DNA of 62,269 bases, taken from SAR324 cluster bacterium. GTDB taxonomy: Bacteria > SAR324 > XYD2-FULL-50-16. The notes beneath the pieces are model-generated. The model searched no databases. It was given only the letters and a program-made list of their open reading frames with translations, and was not told the DNA's origin. The position numbers were made by a program, and so were the translations under genes. Location: NCBI GenBank assembly GCA_028282885.1, contig JANQGX010000077.1, forward strand, positions 1 to 62,269, in the 5' to 3' direction. Positions 1-7,084 of the stretch are shown here, in pieces (position 1 is the stretch's first letter; each line of letters begins with the position of its first letter).

Positions 1-134
1 CGTTGCAGAGTTCCCCTGCCGCAATCAATAATGAATTTCTCATCTCCAGCTTCCACCAGTGATGAGGGACCGTATCTGTCCGCCTGTAATCGTGGTGTGC
101 CGGTGCCTAGAAGTGTTATGTTGAATTTGTTCAT
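1..134 (-). CDS. MBL-fold hydrolase (RNase Z-like), 5' part
   Basis: This is the first 44 codons of a gene that runs off the left edge. The minus strand reads MNKFNITLLGTGTPR and continues with a DRYGPSSLVEAG stretch and an FIIDCGRGTLQR stretch. The 'LLGTGTP' strand followed by 'GPSSLVEAG' and 'IDCGRG' is the standard opening of ribonuclease Z-like and arylsulfatase-like metallo-beta-lactamase-fold hydrolases. The metal-binding HxHxDH motif would lie just beyond the window, so the catalytic class cannot be confirmed. The start is the ATG at 134-132; upstream purines give only a weak ribosome site. It is divergent from the osmoprotectant transporter operon, so the two share the 135-444 intergenic region. 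Confidence 0.75.
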   Translation of the reverse strand, partial: MNKFNITLLGTGTPRLQADRYGPSSLVEAGDEKFIIDCGRGTLQ

Positions 135-217
135 TTGCTTTTTATGAATAGTGTTTTTGAAATTCGAATTCCTATCTTAGTTCTGTTCGCTGAAGAAATC
201 CAATCTATTATGGTCGA

Positions 218-245
218 TTGATGATCAATCTCACTGGATTATAAT
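218..245 (+). promoter_or_regulatory. candidate sigma-70 promoter for the yehZYXW-like operon
   Basis: TTGATG (218-223) and a perfect TATAAT (240-245) are separated by 16 bases in the 310-bp region between two divergent genes. It points toward the transporter operon, leaving a leader of about 190 nt. A small dyad, GATTG-N5-CAATC, overlaps the -35 area. The promoter is inferred from consensus match only. Confidence 0.4.
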
Positions 246-444
246 AGGCTACTTCAAGATCTGATGCTACATCAGGGTACACAAGCGGAGAATGGCGACA
301 GGTTTTTATAATTTTTGGTTACACTATCCCAATGAATTGATAAAATAAAAGATGATTTCTGTTGAAATGTTTCGGACCGGAAACAATTTTTTAGGATGAA
401 ATCGATTCCCTTTATGATTTCCGAACTCCAAAAGGAGACTTCAA

Positions 445-1368
445 ATGAAAAAGCTATTTGGTTCGCTTCTGGCAGGTTTTCTGTTGTTGCTCTTTCTCAC
501 ATCAGGCGGCTATTCCGGTACCAAAGGCCCCATTGTTGTCGCGTCGAAAATTGATACGGAAGGTGCCCTGCTGGGTCAGATGATTATCGCCCTGTTGCAG
601 AAAAACGGGTTTGAAGTAGTTGATAAGACAGAATTTGGTCCCACACCACTTGTCAGAAAATCCATCATCAACGGTCAAATCGATATCTATCCCGAATACA
701 CCGGAAACGGCGGCTTCTTTTTTAATATTTCGGCATCAGACATCTGGAAAAACGCCAAAAAGGGATACGAGAAGGTTAAACGACTGGATCTGGAAAAGAA
801 CAATATCGTCTGGCTCCAACCCGCCCCTGCCAACAATACCTGGGCCATGGCAATCAGAGGGGATCTGGCCAAATCAAAAAACATCCGTACCCTGGAAGAT
901 TTCGCCCGCTATGTAAACGAGGGCGGCAACGTAAAGATCGCCGGATCGGAGGAGTTTGTTAATCGCCCCGATGCCCTGCCTGCTTTTCAAAAGGCGTATG
1001 GATTCAAATTAAAAAAGGAGCAAATGCTCATCCTTAGCGGAGGTAACACGGCGCAAACCGAAAAGGCGGCAGCCCAAAATATCAACGGAGTCAATGTTGC
1101 CATGGCCTATGGAACCGACGGAGCTTTAGCTGCATTAGGACTGCATGTGTTGGAGGATACCAAAGGAGTGCAGCCGGTTTACGAACCGGCGCCCATTGTG
1201 CGAAAAGAGGTTTTTGACAAGTATCCTGAGATTGCCGATATTCTTGCGCCTGTCTTTAAATCCCTGTCGTTGACCACCCTGCAGACACTAAATGCGAGAA
1301 TCGCCCTTGAAGGGGTGGAAGCAAAAATGGTAGCGAAGACTTATCTTAAGGAAAATAACTTTCTATAA
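445..1368 (+). CDS. yehZ: glycine-betaine/choline-type ABC substrate-binding protein
   Basis: This is a periplasmic solute receptor of the OpuAC/OsmF (YehZ) family, 307 aa, the usual length. Residues 1-24 are a signal peptide with a long hydrophobic core ending near GGYSG. The mature start, 'IVVASKIDTEGALLGQMI', and 'GQIDIYPEYTGNG' near residue 90 are the family's hallmark strand and hinge segments. The start ATG has an AAAGGAG site at 431-437. It is the first gene of a tight four-gene unit in the E. coli yehZYXW order. Compatible solutes are the family's usual ligands, but E. coli YehZ is a low-affinity system, and here a RidA-family gene and an aminotransferase follow. An amino-compound ligand is therefore also possible. 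Confidence 0.85.
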   Translation: MKKLFGSLLAGFLLLLFLTSGGYSGTKGPIVVASKIDTEGALLGQMIIALLQKNGFEVVDKTEFGPTPLVRKSIINGQIDIYPEYTGNGGFFFNISASDIWKNAKKGYEKVKRLDLEKNNIVWLQPAPANNTWAMAIRGDLAKSKNIRTLEDFARYVNEGGNVKIAGSEEFVNRPDALPAFQKAYGFKLKKEQMLILSGGNTAQTEKAAAQNINGVNVAMAYGTDGALAALGLHVLEDTKGVQPVYEPAPIVRKEVFDKYPEIADILAPVFKSLSLTTLQTLNARIALEGVEAKMVAKTYLKENNFL

Positions 1369-1385
1369 TTCAACAAGAGGCGTCT

Positions 1386-2555
1386 TTGCAGACTCACTCT
1401 GTGCGAGTTGAAAAAGTAAAATTCAGCGCTGCCCTGCTTGGGATTGCGGCCTGCCTGTTGGCCGATTTCATGAGTTTTAGTCCAAATCGTCTGGCTGCCG
1501 GGGAAGGAGTTTCAATCCCTGCGTTGGGAATCTGGTGGGAAACATTGACGATTCTGGGATTTTGTCTGGGTATCGGCTTTCTCTCCTTTCTGCCAAAGCA
1601 AAGGATCAGGATCGCCTCACTGCTGCTGGTTAATTCTCTCATAGCAGTGCTCCTTCTGATGGCAGGTCAGTATGCTAACAGGGTGGCAGGGCTGGAAAAT
1701 CCGTATGCCAGAGCCTCTCTTGGTTTGGGTTTTTGGCTGTTGATGTTCGTTGCCATTGTTGTTGCAATCGAATCGATCCAGGGCAGGGAAAAAAACCTGT
1801 TTGGCCGACTCACTCTTCTGATAATTCCCCTGACTATTTTCCTCACTTTTTTTCTAAGTGGTCATCTGGATCATATCTCACTACTGAAAGAGTTTTATAA
1901 CCGTCAGGACCGGTTTGTTGAGGAGACCTGGAAGCACCTGCTACTGGCGTACTCTTCTGTCGGCCTCAGCGCTTTGGTGGGTATTCCGCTGGGGATTCTG
2001 CTCTATAAAAAACCTGTACTGGAATCGCGGGGGTTTTTTATTCTAAACATCATCCAGACCATTCCCAGTATTGCGCTATTCGGTCTGCTCATTGCGCCCC
2101 TTGCCTATCTTTCGAATCAATTTGGCTGGCTGCAGACAATAGGCTTTATGGGAGTTGGCTGGGCTCCGGCCGTAATTGCACTTTTCCTTTATGCGTTGCT
2201 TCCCATCGTCCGCAACACCTATACCGGTTTCAAATCGATAGATGCTTCTATCCGGGAAGCCGCAACCGGTATGGGAATGAATGCACGTCAAATTCTGATG
2301 CAGATCGAGCTGCCACTGATCAGCCCGATTATCATGAATGGAATCAGAATCGCGGTGGTCCAATCTGTCGGTAATACGGCTGTTGCCGCACTGATCGGAG
2401 CTGGCGGTTTGGGTATATTCATATTCCAGGGGCTGGGGCAGGCAGCAACCGGGTTGATCCTGCTGGGCGCTATCCCCACGATTATCATCGCTGTTTTTAC
2501 TGACCTGATAATGCACCTTTCAATCGAATGGCTACAACCCAGGAGGAAATCTTGA
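1386..2555 (+). CDS. yehY: ABC permease with extra N-terminal membrane domain (YehY-like)
   Basis: This is the inner-membrane channel subunit of the osmoprotectant-type importer, 389 aa, matching YehY rather than the short OpuCB form. About 170 N-terminal residues carry roughly four additional transmembrane helices. The standard binding-protein-dependent transport domain follows, with the EAA coupling loop 'EAATGMGMNARQILMQIELP' near residues 290-310 contacting the ATPase. The start is TTG at 1386, behind an AAGAGG site. It begins 17 nt after yehZ and its stop codon overlaps the start of the ATPase gene, so the two are translationally coupled. Confidence 0.85.
   Translation: MQTHSVRVEKVKFSAALLGIAACLLADFMSFSPNRLAAGEGVSIPALGIWWETLTILGFCLGIGFLSFLPKQRIRIASLLLVNSLIAVLLLMAGQYANRVAGLENPYARASLGLGFWLLMFVAIVVAIESIQGREKNLFGRLTLLIIPLTIFLTFFLSGHLDHISLLKEFYNRQDRFVEETWKHLLLAYSSVGLSALVGIPLGILLYKKPVLESRGFFILNIIQTIPSIALFGLLIAPLAYLSNQFGWLQTIGFMGVGWAPAVIALFLYALLPIVRNTYTGFKSIDASIREAATGMGMNARQILMQIELPLISPIIMNGIRIAVVQSVGNTAVAALIGAGGLGIFIFQGLGQAATGLILLGAIPTIIIAVFTDLIMHLSIEWLQPRRKS
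2541..2546 (+). promoter_or_regulatory. ribosome binding site deciding the yehX start
   Basis: A perfect AGGAGG lies five bases before a TTG at 2552-2554, inside the end of yehY. The TTG overlaps the yehY stop (TTGA). This favours starting yehX at 2552, with protein start MIRLDAVTKKF, over the upstream ATG at 2528, which has no such site. Confidence 0.7.
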
Positions 2556-3631
2556 TCCGTCTTGATGCTGTTACCAAAAAATTCGACAATGAAACTGCAG
2601 TGGATCAATTGACCATGGAGATTGAATCCGGTGAACTTTGTGTTCTGATCGGACTGTCCGGTTGCGGTAAATCGACTACTCTTAAAATGATCAACCGCCT
2701 GATCGAGCCGACATCGGGCGATATCTTCATCAATGGAGAGCCGATTGTCGGCCTGAAGCCGGAGGAGTTAAGACGAAAGATCGGGTATGTTATCCAAAGC
2801 ATCGGATTGTTTCCCCATTGGACGGTCGAAAAAAACATCGCAGTGGTTCCCAATCTCCTCAAATGGGACCAAGCCAGGATTAAACAGAGAGTGTCCGAGC
2901 TATTGGAGCTTTTTGACCTGGATCCCGATCTCTACCTTACCAAATTTCCCGATCAGCTTTCCGGTGGGCAAGCTCAACGAGTAGGAGTTGCCAGGGCCCT
3001 GGCTGCCGATCCGGATATTCTGCTAATGGATGAACCCTTTGGTGCTTTGGACCCGATTACCCGGGAAACACTCCAGTTGGAGCTGGTTCGAGTGCACAAG
3101 GAGCTTAGAAAAACCATTGTTTTCGTAACACATGATATCGACGAGGGGATACGTCTGGCTGATAAAATTGCAGTCATGGACAAAGGCAGGATCGTTCAAT
3201 TTGATACACCGGAGGCGATTCTCATCAGTCCCCATAACAGGTTTGTTCATGAATTCATCGGTACTGATCGGGGATTGAGGAGATTATCCCGTCTTTCCGT
3301 TGGAGATCACATGAAAGCTGTCAAGTCCGTGCCCGCTTCGGCGACAGTCGGTGATGCTAAATACCTGTTGGAACGTGAAAAATTCATTTGGATAACCGAT
3401 GGCGAAAACAGACTGCAGGGGTGGATGGATGCGACTCCGGACCTTCCTATGTCCGATCGGGTGGAGAGTTATTTTATTCCCATCGACTCAACTTTTCCGC
3501 TGAACGAGGACAACCTGCTCAAAGAGGCTGTATCCCGCATGCTATGGCAAAGCGTTCAAACCGTACCGGTTGTCGACAAGGATTTCAAACTGGTGGGTGA
3601 GATACGGTTTTCAGATATCCTGAGCGAATAG
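2552..3631 (+). CDS. yehX: ABC transporter ATPase with C-terminal CBS pair (YehX/OpuCA-like)
   Basis: This is the energising ATPase of the importer, 359 aa from the TTG start. Walker A is GLSGCGKST at residues 34-42, the signature LSGGQAQ starts near 136, Walker B ILLMDEP is near 160, and the switch histidine is in 'FVTHDIDEG'. Residues about 245-359 form a tandem CBS module ('SVGDHMKAVKSVPASATVGDAK' and 'VPVVDKDFKLVGEIRFSDIL'). E. coli YehX lacks this tail, but OpuA/OpuCA-type ATPases use CBS domains for ionic-strength gating. Osmotic or nucleotide sensing is therefore plausible. It is translationally coupled to yehY. Confidence 0.85.
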   Translation: MIRLDAVTKKFDNETAVDQLTMEIESGELCVLIGLSGCGKSTTLKMINRLIEPTSGDIFINGEPIVGLKPEELRRKIGYVIQSIGLFPHWTVEKNIAVVPNLLKWDQARIKQRVSELLELFDLDPDLYLTKFPDQLSGGQAQRVGVARALAADPDILLMDEPFGALDPITRETLQLELVRVHKELRKTIVFVTHDIDEGIRLADKIAVMDKGRIVQFDTPEAILISPHNRFVHEFIGTDRGLRRLSRLSVGDHMKAVKSVPASATVGDAKYLLEREKFIWITDGENRLQGWMDATPDLPMSDRVESYFIPIDSTFPLNEDNLLKEAVSRMLWQSVQTVPVVDKDFKLVGEIRFSDILSE

Positions 3632-3668
3632 AACTTGAAAGGAACTGTAGGGGAATTGTGAGGGAACC

Positions 3669-4397
3669 ATGACCAAATATAAAAAAGTCAGTTTGATCCT
3701 GTTTACCCTGGGCTATATTCTTCTCGTCTGGAAAATCGGCAAATTTGATGGTCTCTTCCGCAGTGCTTTTCCCGAACTGGACCCCGTGATCTACGAGCGA
3801 ACCTCATTCCCGCAAATGGTGCTGGAGCATACCCTTCTTGTTGTCCTGTCCAGCGGCTGTGCAACAATATTCGGGGTTTTCTGTGGTATTGGGGTAACCC
3901 GGCCGGGAGGTCGGGATTTTCTCCCCGTCGTCAATGGGTTGGCGTCGTTGGGACAGACCTTCCCCCCGGTCGCGGTTCTGGCCCTGGCTGTACCTGCAGT
4001 AGGTTTTGGAGCCAAGCCGACGATCATAGCCCTGTTTTTGTATGGTATTCTGCCCATTATTAGAAACACCATTGCGGGATTGGAAAGTGTCTCTTCTTCA
4101 GTGCTTGAAGCGGCCAGGGGAATGGGAATGACAAAATGGCAGGTGCTGTGGCGTTTGGAAATGCCCTTGGCTTCCGGGATAATCATTGCGGGCATCAGAA
4201 CCTCAACCATTATCAATATCGGTACGGCAACCTTGGGTGCAACCATTGGAGCCGGCGGATTAGGAGCGCCTATCATCGCGGGCCTGATTATTGACAATCA
4301 GGCCTTTATCCTACAGGGAACCGTATTGGTGGGGTTGTTTGCCATACTGGTCGACCGCATGATTTTTCAATTTGAGCAATCCCTTTTTCATCAATGA
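3669..4397 (+). CDS. yehW: second ABC permease subunit (YehW-like)
   Basis: This is the second channel subunit, 242 aa, which pairs with the YehY-like permease to form a heterodimeric pore. It has about five or six membrane helices, starting with 'VSLILFTLGYILLVWKIG'. The EAA loop 'EAARGMGMTKWQVLWRLEMP' sits around residues 145-165. The ATG at 3669 is preceded by GAGGGAACC. Its reading frame stays open beyond the TGA stop into a fragment of an unrelated enzyme (4404-4511), which suggests that a deletion fused this end of the operon to a lost gene. Confidence 0.85.
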   Translation: MTKYKKVSLILFTLGYILLVWKIGKFDGLFRSAFPELDPVIYERTSFPQMVLEHTLLVVLSSGCATIFGVFCGIGVTRPGGRDFLPVVNGLASLGQTFPPVAVLALAVPAVGFGAKPTIIALFLYGILPIIRNTIAGLESVSSSVLEAARGMGMTKWQVLWRLEMPLASGIIIAGIRTSTIINIGTATLGATIGAGGLGAPIIAGLIIDNQAFILQGTVLVGLFAILVDRMIFQFEQSLFHQ

Positions 4398-4403
4398 GCG
4401 GGT

Positions 4404-4511
4404 GATAAAGATATCCTGTCATGCCCTGTCGACCGGATCAAAGAAATTAAACCGTTGATGACAATGGCCGGAGGAACTATCGTATATGTTGACAACAAGG
4501 AATGGATCTAA
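4404..4511 (+). pseudogene. C-terminal remnant of an amidohydrolase
   Basis: The first frame here reads DKDILSCPVDRIKEIK, then PLMTMAGGTIVYVDNKEWI, then stop. 'PVDRIKEIKPLMTMAGGTIVY' strongly resembles the closing beta-sandwich strand of YtcJ-like amidohydrolases (amidohydrolase family 3), where 'I-K-x-I-x-x-x-M-T-x-x-G-G-K-x-V-Y' is typical. Only about 35 codons survive, in the same frame as yehW immediately after its stop and without a start codon. The remnant implies that an amidohydrolase once sat between the transporter and the RidA gene. The family call is from memory of the motif. Confidence 0.55.
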
Positions 4512-4536
4512 AACCGATTAAAGGAGATAAACGAAA

Positions 4537-4947
4537 ATGAATCCAAAAAAGAAAACTCATCTTTTAGAATACGGTGGAAAAAAACAACGTTTTGCCCGCT
4601 CTGTGGTAGCCGGTGACCTTGTTTTCTTATCAGGTTCCAGCGGTAGAACTATTGCAACAGGTGAAGTATCCTCCGATGATCCGGCAGAACAGACCAGGGT
4701 AGCTCTGGACAAGGTCAAAATCGCCCTTGAAGAAGCCGGAAGTTCCCTGGAGAATATTCTCAAAGTAGTTATTCTGTTCAAAGATATCAGTCACTATGAA
4801 ACTGTCAAACAAGCTGAATATGACTACTATAAGGAATTTGCCCCGGCTTTGGCGGAAGAGCCTCCCGCAAGTACGGTTTACCAGGTAGTATCACTTTCCA
4901 AAGAGAACATGTTGGTAGAATTCGACATTGTTGCGATAAAAGACTAA
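4537..4947 (+). CDS. RidA/YjgF-family protein lacking the catalytic arginine
   Basis: This is a 136-aa protein of the Rid (YER057c/YjgF/UK114) family, with 'VVAGDLVFLSGSSGR' and 'ALEEAGSSLENILKVVILFKD' in the expected places. It begins behind a strong AAAGGAG site. Classical RidA hydrolyses reactive imines using an arginine in the 'PARSxVxV' segment. Here the corresponding residues are PPASTVYQV, so Arg is replaced by Ser. The protein therefore probably belongs to a Rid subgroup without demonstrated imine deaminase activity. Its position beside an importer, an amidohydrolase remnant and an aminotransferase suggests a role in catabolism of an imported amino or amide compound. Confidence 0.85.
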   Translation: MNPKKKTHLLEYGGKKQRFARSVVAGDLVFLSGSSGRTIATGEVSSDDPAEQTRVALDKVKIALEEAGSSLENILKVVILFKDISHYETVKQAEYDYYKEFAPALAEEPPASTVYQVVSLSKENMLVEFDIVAIKD

Positions 4948-4982
4948 CATCCCTACCGGGATGGTTGGCATCTTAGGTTTCC

Positions 4983-5003
4983 AGTTGGCTCGTTGAGCCA
5001 ACT
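4983..5003. terminator. perfect hairpin between convergent genes
   Basis: AGTTGGCTC and GAGCCAACT form a 9-bp perfect stem with a 3-nt loop, midway between the convergent RidA and aminotransferase genes (stops at 4947 and 5041). No clear T-run follows on either strand, so it may be a bidirectional or Rho-assisted end. A weaker ATCCC/GGGAT dyad precedes it. Confidence 0.5.
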
Positions 5004-5040
5004 CCTCTGATTCAGAAGCAATCAAGCTGAATATAGTTTT

Positions 5041-6318
5041 TTACTGTTCCAGGACAGATCGGGTCAGATCGGCGACCTTGATCAGTTCATCTTCGGTGAT
5101 CGTCAGTGGGGGCTGTATTCGTAAAACATTGCCATAGGTTCCACCAACACCGACCAATAGACCTTTTTTTCTCAACTCCTCCCGGATTTTTCCTGCTTCT
5201 TCGGCGGCAGGGTCCTTGGTTTCAGCATCCTTGACCAACTCGATTCCGATCATCAGGCCTTTGCCCCTGATTTCTCCAATCCTGACATTGGTGGGTTCTA
5301 TCTTTTCCAGTTCGGATATCAGCATCTTCCCTTTATCAATTGATTGTTGAGCTATCCGGTTCGCTTCGAGAAACTCGATGTTGGCCAGGGAAGCGGCACA
5401 GGATACCGGGTTACCGCCAAAAGTGGACAGGTGATCGCCGGGTTTAAATGAGTCAGCCACGTCAGGCCTGGCGATAAAACAGCTCAAGGGGAAGCCGGCT
5501 GCAATACCTTTAGCCATGGTCATAATATCCGGATCGATACCATAGTGTTCTATGGCAAACGTTTTACCCGTGCGGCAGAATCCGGATTGAACTTCATCGG
5601 CAATAAAGAGGATACTGTGTTTATCTAAAATCTGTTTGATTACCTTGAAGTAGCTATCGGGTGGCACCACGATTCCACCTTCGCCCATCACCGGTTCTGC
5701 GATAAACAGGGCCACGCTGCCCGAAGTTTGGTAGAGAATCACGTCTTCCAGATACTCGGCGCAGAGCATTCCGCAGGAATCCGGCCCCTTTTGTTTGAAG
5801 GGGCAACGATAACAATGCGGATGCGGAGCAAAGGCAACGCCGGGAAGATAAGGGCCGCCCTGCTTTTTTCGACCCGAATTTCCGGTGATGCTAAGAGTGG
5901 CCAGTGACCTGCCGTGAAAGGAACCGGTGAGGGCTATCATTTCATACTTATTCGTGAACTGTTTGGCCAGCCTCAGGGCGCCTTCAATAGCCTCGGCTCC
6001 GCCGTTACCAAAAAAACTCTTCTGCAGCTTACCGGGGGTGATCAAAGCCAGTTTTTCTGCCAGGTCTCCAACCGGTTTGGCATGATAAACATAGGAACAG
6101 CAATGAACCAGTTTCTCCATCTGTTCCCTGGCTGCATTTATCACTGCCGGATTACAGTGCCCCGCATTGACAACAGATATTCCGGAAAAACAGTCGAGGT
6201 AGGATTTCCCGTCTTCAGCGAAATAGGTCGAGCCTTCCGCTTTGTCAATGACAATCGGTTCAACAGCCTTGACAAACCCGGTATTGACGAACTCCTTGTA
6301 TTTCTGTTTGGTGTCCAT
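5041..6318 (-). CDS. class-III aminotransferase (GabT/AGXT2-like), PLP-dependent
   Basis: This is a 425-aa fold-type I aminotransferase of the ornithine/4-aminobutyrate class. The PLP Schiff-base lysine is K270 in 'MAKGIAAGFPLS', the cofactor aspartate is in 'FIADEVQSGF', and phosphate-loop residues are in 'GNGGAEAIEGALRLAK'. A cysteine-rich insert, 'CYRCPFKQKGPDSCGMLC', is typical of the AGXT2/archaeal GABA-aminotransferase branch. The start ATG follows an AAAGGAG site. Likely reactions are transfer from 4-aminobutyrate, beta-alanine, taurine or a similar omega-amine to an oxo-acid; sequence alone does not settle which. It converges on the RidA gene and may use the product of the transported solute. 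Confidence 0.85.
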   Translation of the reverse strand: MDTKQKYKEFVNTGFVKAVEPIVIDKAEGSTYFAEDGKSYLDCFSGISVVNAGHCNPAVINAAREQMEKLVHCCSYVYHAKPVGDLAEKLALITPGKLQKSFFGNGGAEAIEGALRLAKQFTNKYEMIALTGSFHGRSLATLSITGNSGRKKQGGPYLPGVAFAPHPHCYRCPFKQKGPDSCGMLCAEYLEDVILYQTSGSVALFIAEPVMGEGGIVVPPDSYFKVIKQILDKHSILFIADEVQSGFCRTGKTFAIEHYGIDPDIMTMAKGIAAGFPLSCFIARPDVADSFKPGDHLSTFGGNPVSCAASLANIEFLEANRIAQQSIDKGKMLISELEKIEPTNVRIGEIRGKGLMIGIELVKDAETKDPAAEEAGKIREELRKKGLLVGVGGTYGNVLRIQPPLTITEDELIKVADLTRSVLEQ

Positions 6319-6607
6319 TTTGTCTCCTTTACTTTTAAATTATGTCCAGGAACAGGTTATATACAGTTTTTAACATCATAAATTGGAGAAATTGATCATT
6401 AAAGCTTCGAATAATAGAGTTTTAGGCGATGTGTTTTTGCTTTTCTATAGATTTTGAATAATTTCAATAAAACATACAAGATATTTCTCCAGAAAAATCA
6501 GGTTTTGCCTGTCAAAAACAGGTGTTATTGGACGCCTTTTGGAGAAAAAACAAATCAATCGTTTCCTGATCGATTGCTTAGTATTGTAATCATTTGGGTA
6601 ACAAACG

Positions 6608-6930
6608 AAGTTGAATCCACATCAATTCGAACTCACCCGGGACGGCAAGAGAATTACTCCCGCAACTCGATGGAAAACCTTTGAGTTTAAAAATCTTCAC
6701 CGATAAACGATATAACGATTCGCAGCACATCATCGGTAAGGTTAATGTCCGTGTAGAAATTGATAGACAAAAAGAGTGAGGGAATTACCTGAAACTGGTC
6801 CGGGGGATGTCCTCGATTCGGAAAAACGTTTCTTAACCCTGGGAGTTTATACCGTCCGTGGCGGTTTGATTAGCCTGAAAAGCCACGCCGACAGACAATA
6901 TGGTGAGTATCTAAGCAAGAGCTTGTAAGC
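6608..6930 (+). pseudogene. possible frameshifted coding remnant, family unknown
   Basis: Three consecutive open stretches look protein-like but lie in different frames. The first ends 'RWKTFEFKNLHR'; after an A-rich slip site the second reads 'FTDKRYNDSQHIIGKVNV'; the third includes 'VLDSEKRFLTLGVYTV' and ends 'YGEYLSKSL' inside the palindrome. This pattern suggests a decayed gene with two frameshifts. I cannot name a family, and chance open frames remain possible. Confidence 0.25.
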
Positions 6931-6962
6931 CATGGATGGCTTACAAGCTCTTGCTTAGATAC
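6907..6962. repeat. perfect 26-bp inverted repeat with 4-nt loop
   Basis: Positions 6907-6932 are the exact reverse complement of 6937-6962, with TGGA between them. The arms begin GTATCTAAGC and end GTAAGCCA. No T-tract follows on either strand, so it is not a normal intrinsic terminator. The stem is far longer than needed for termination and contains no mismatch. It could be a MITE-like element, a phage or plasmid site, or a structured RNA. No second copy was noticed in the window. Confidence 0.9.
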
Positions 6963-7036
6963 CACAGTTTAGCGAAGGGATTCATGCGTTTTCTGAAAGG
7001 ACTGCCTTGTCGGTCTGTTGTTACATAAATACTGAA

Positions 7037-7060
7037 AACCGGTTGATGTGGATACCGGTT
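7037..7060 (-). terminator. terminator of the downstream-facing chemoreceptor gene
   Basis: On the minus strand AACCGGT and ACCGGTT pair over a 10-nt loop, followed by TTTTCAG. The hairpin lies 25-48 nt after the stop codon of the chemoreceptor at 7085, which fits a Rho-independent terminator with a short T-tail. Confidence 0.45.
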
Positions 7061-7084
7061 CTAACTACTGTTGGTTGAATCCGG

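Larger units (their letters stand above)
6319..7033. other. gene-poor intergenic region
   Basis: There is no intact gene in this 715-bp stretch. It holds short coding-like fragments in shifting frames (6608-6930) and a long perfect palindrome (6907-6962). A 76-codon frame at 6454-6684 has no ribosome site and no recognisable motif, and is not accepted as a gene. Confidence 0.6.

Noticed and set aside
2076..2516. 146-codon minus-strand frame within yehY
   Set aside because: Shadow of the permease reading frame, low-complexity composition and no start signals.
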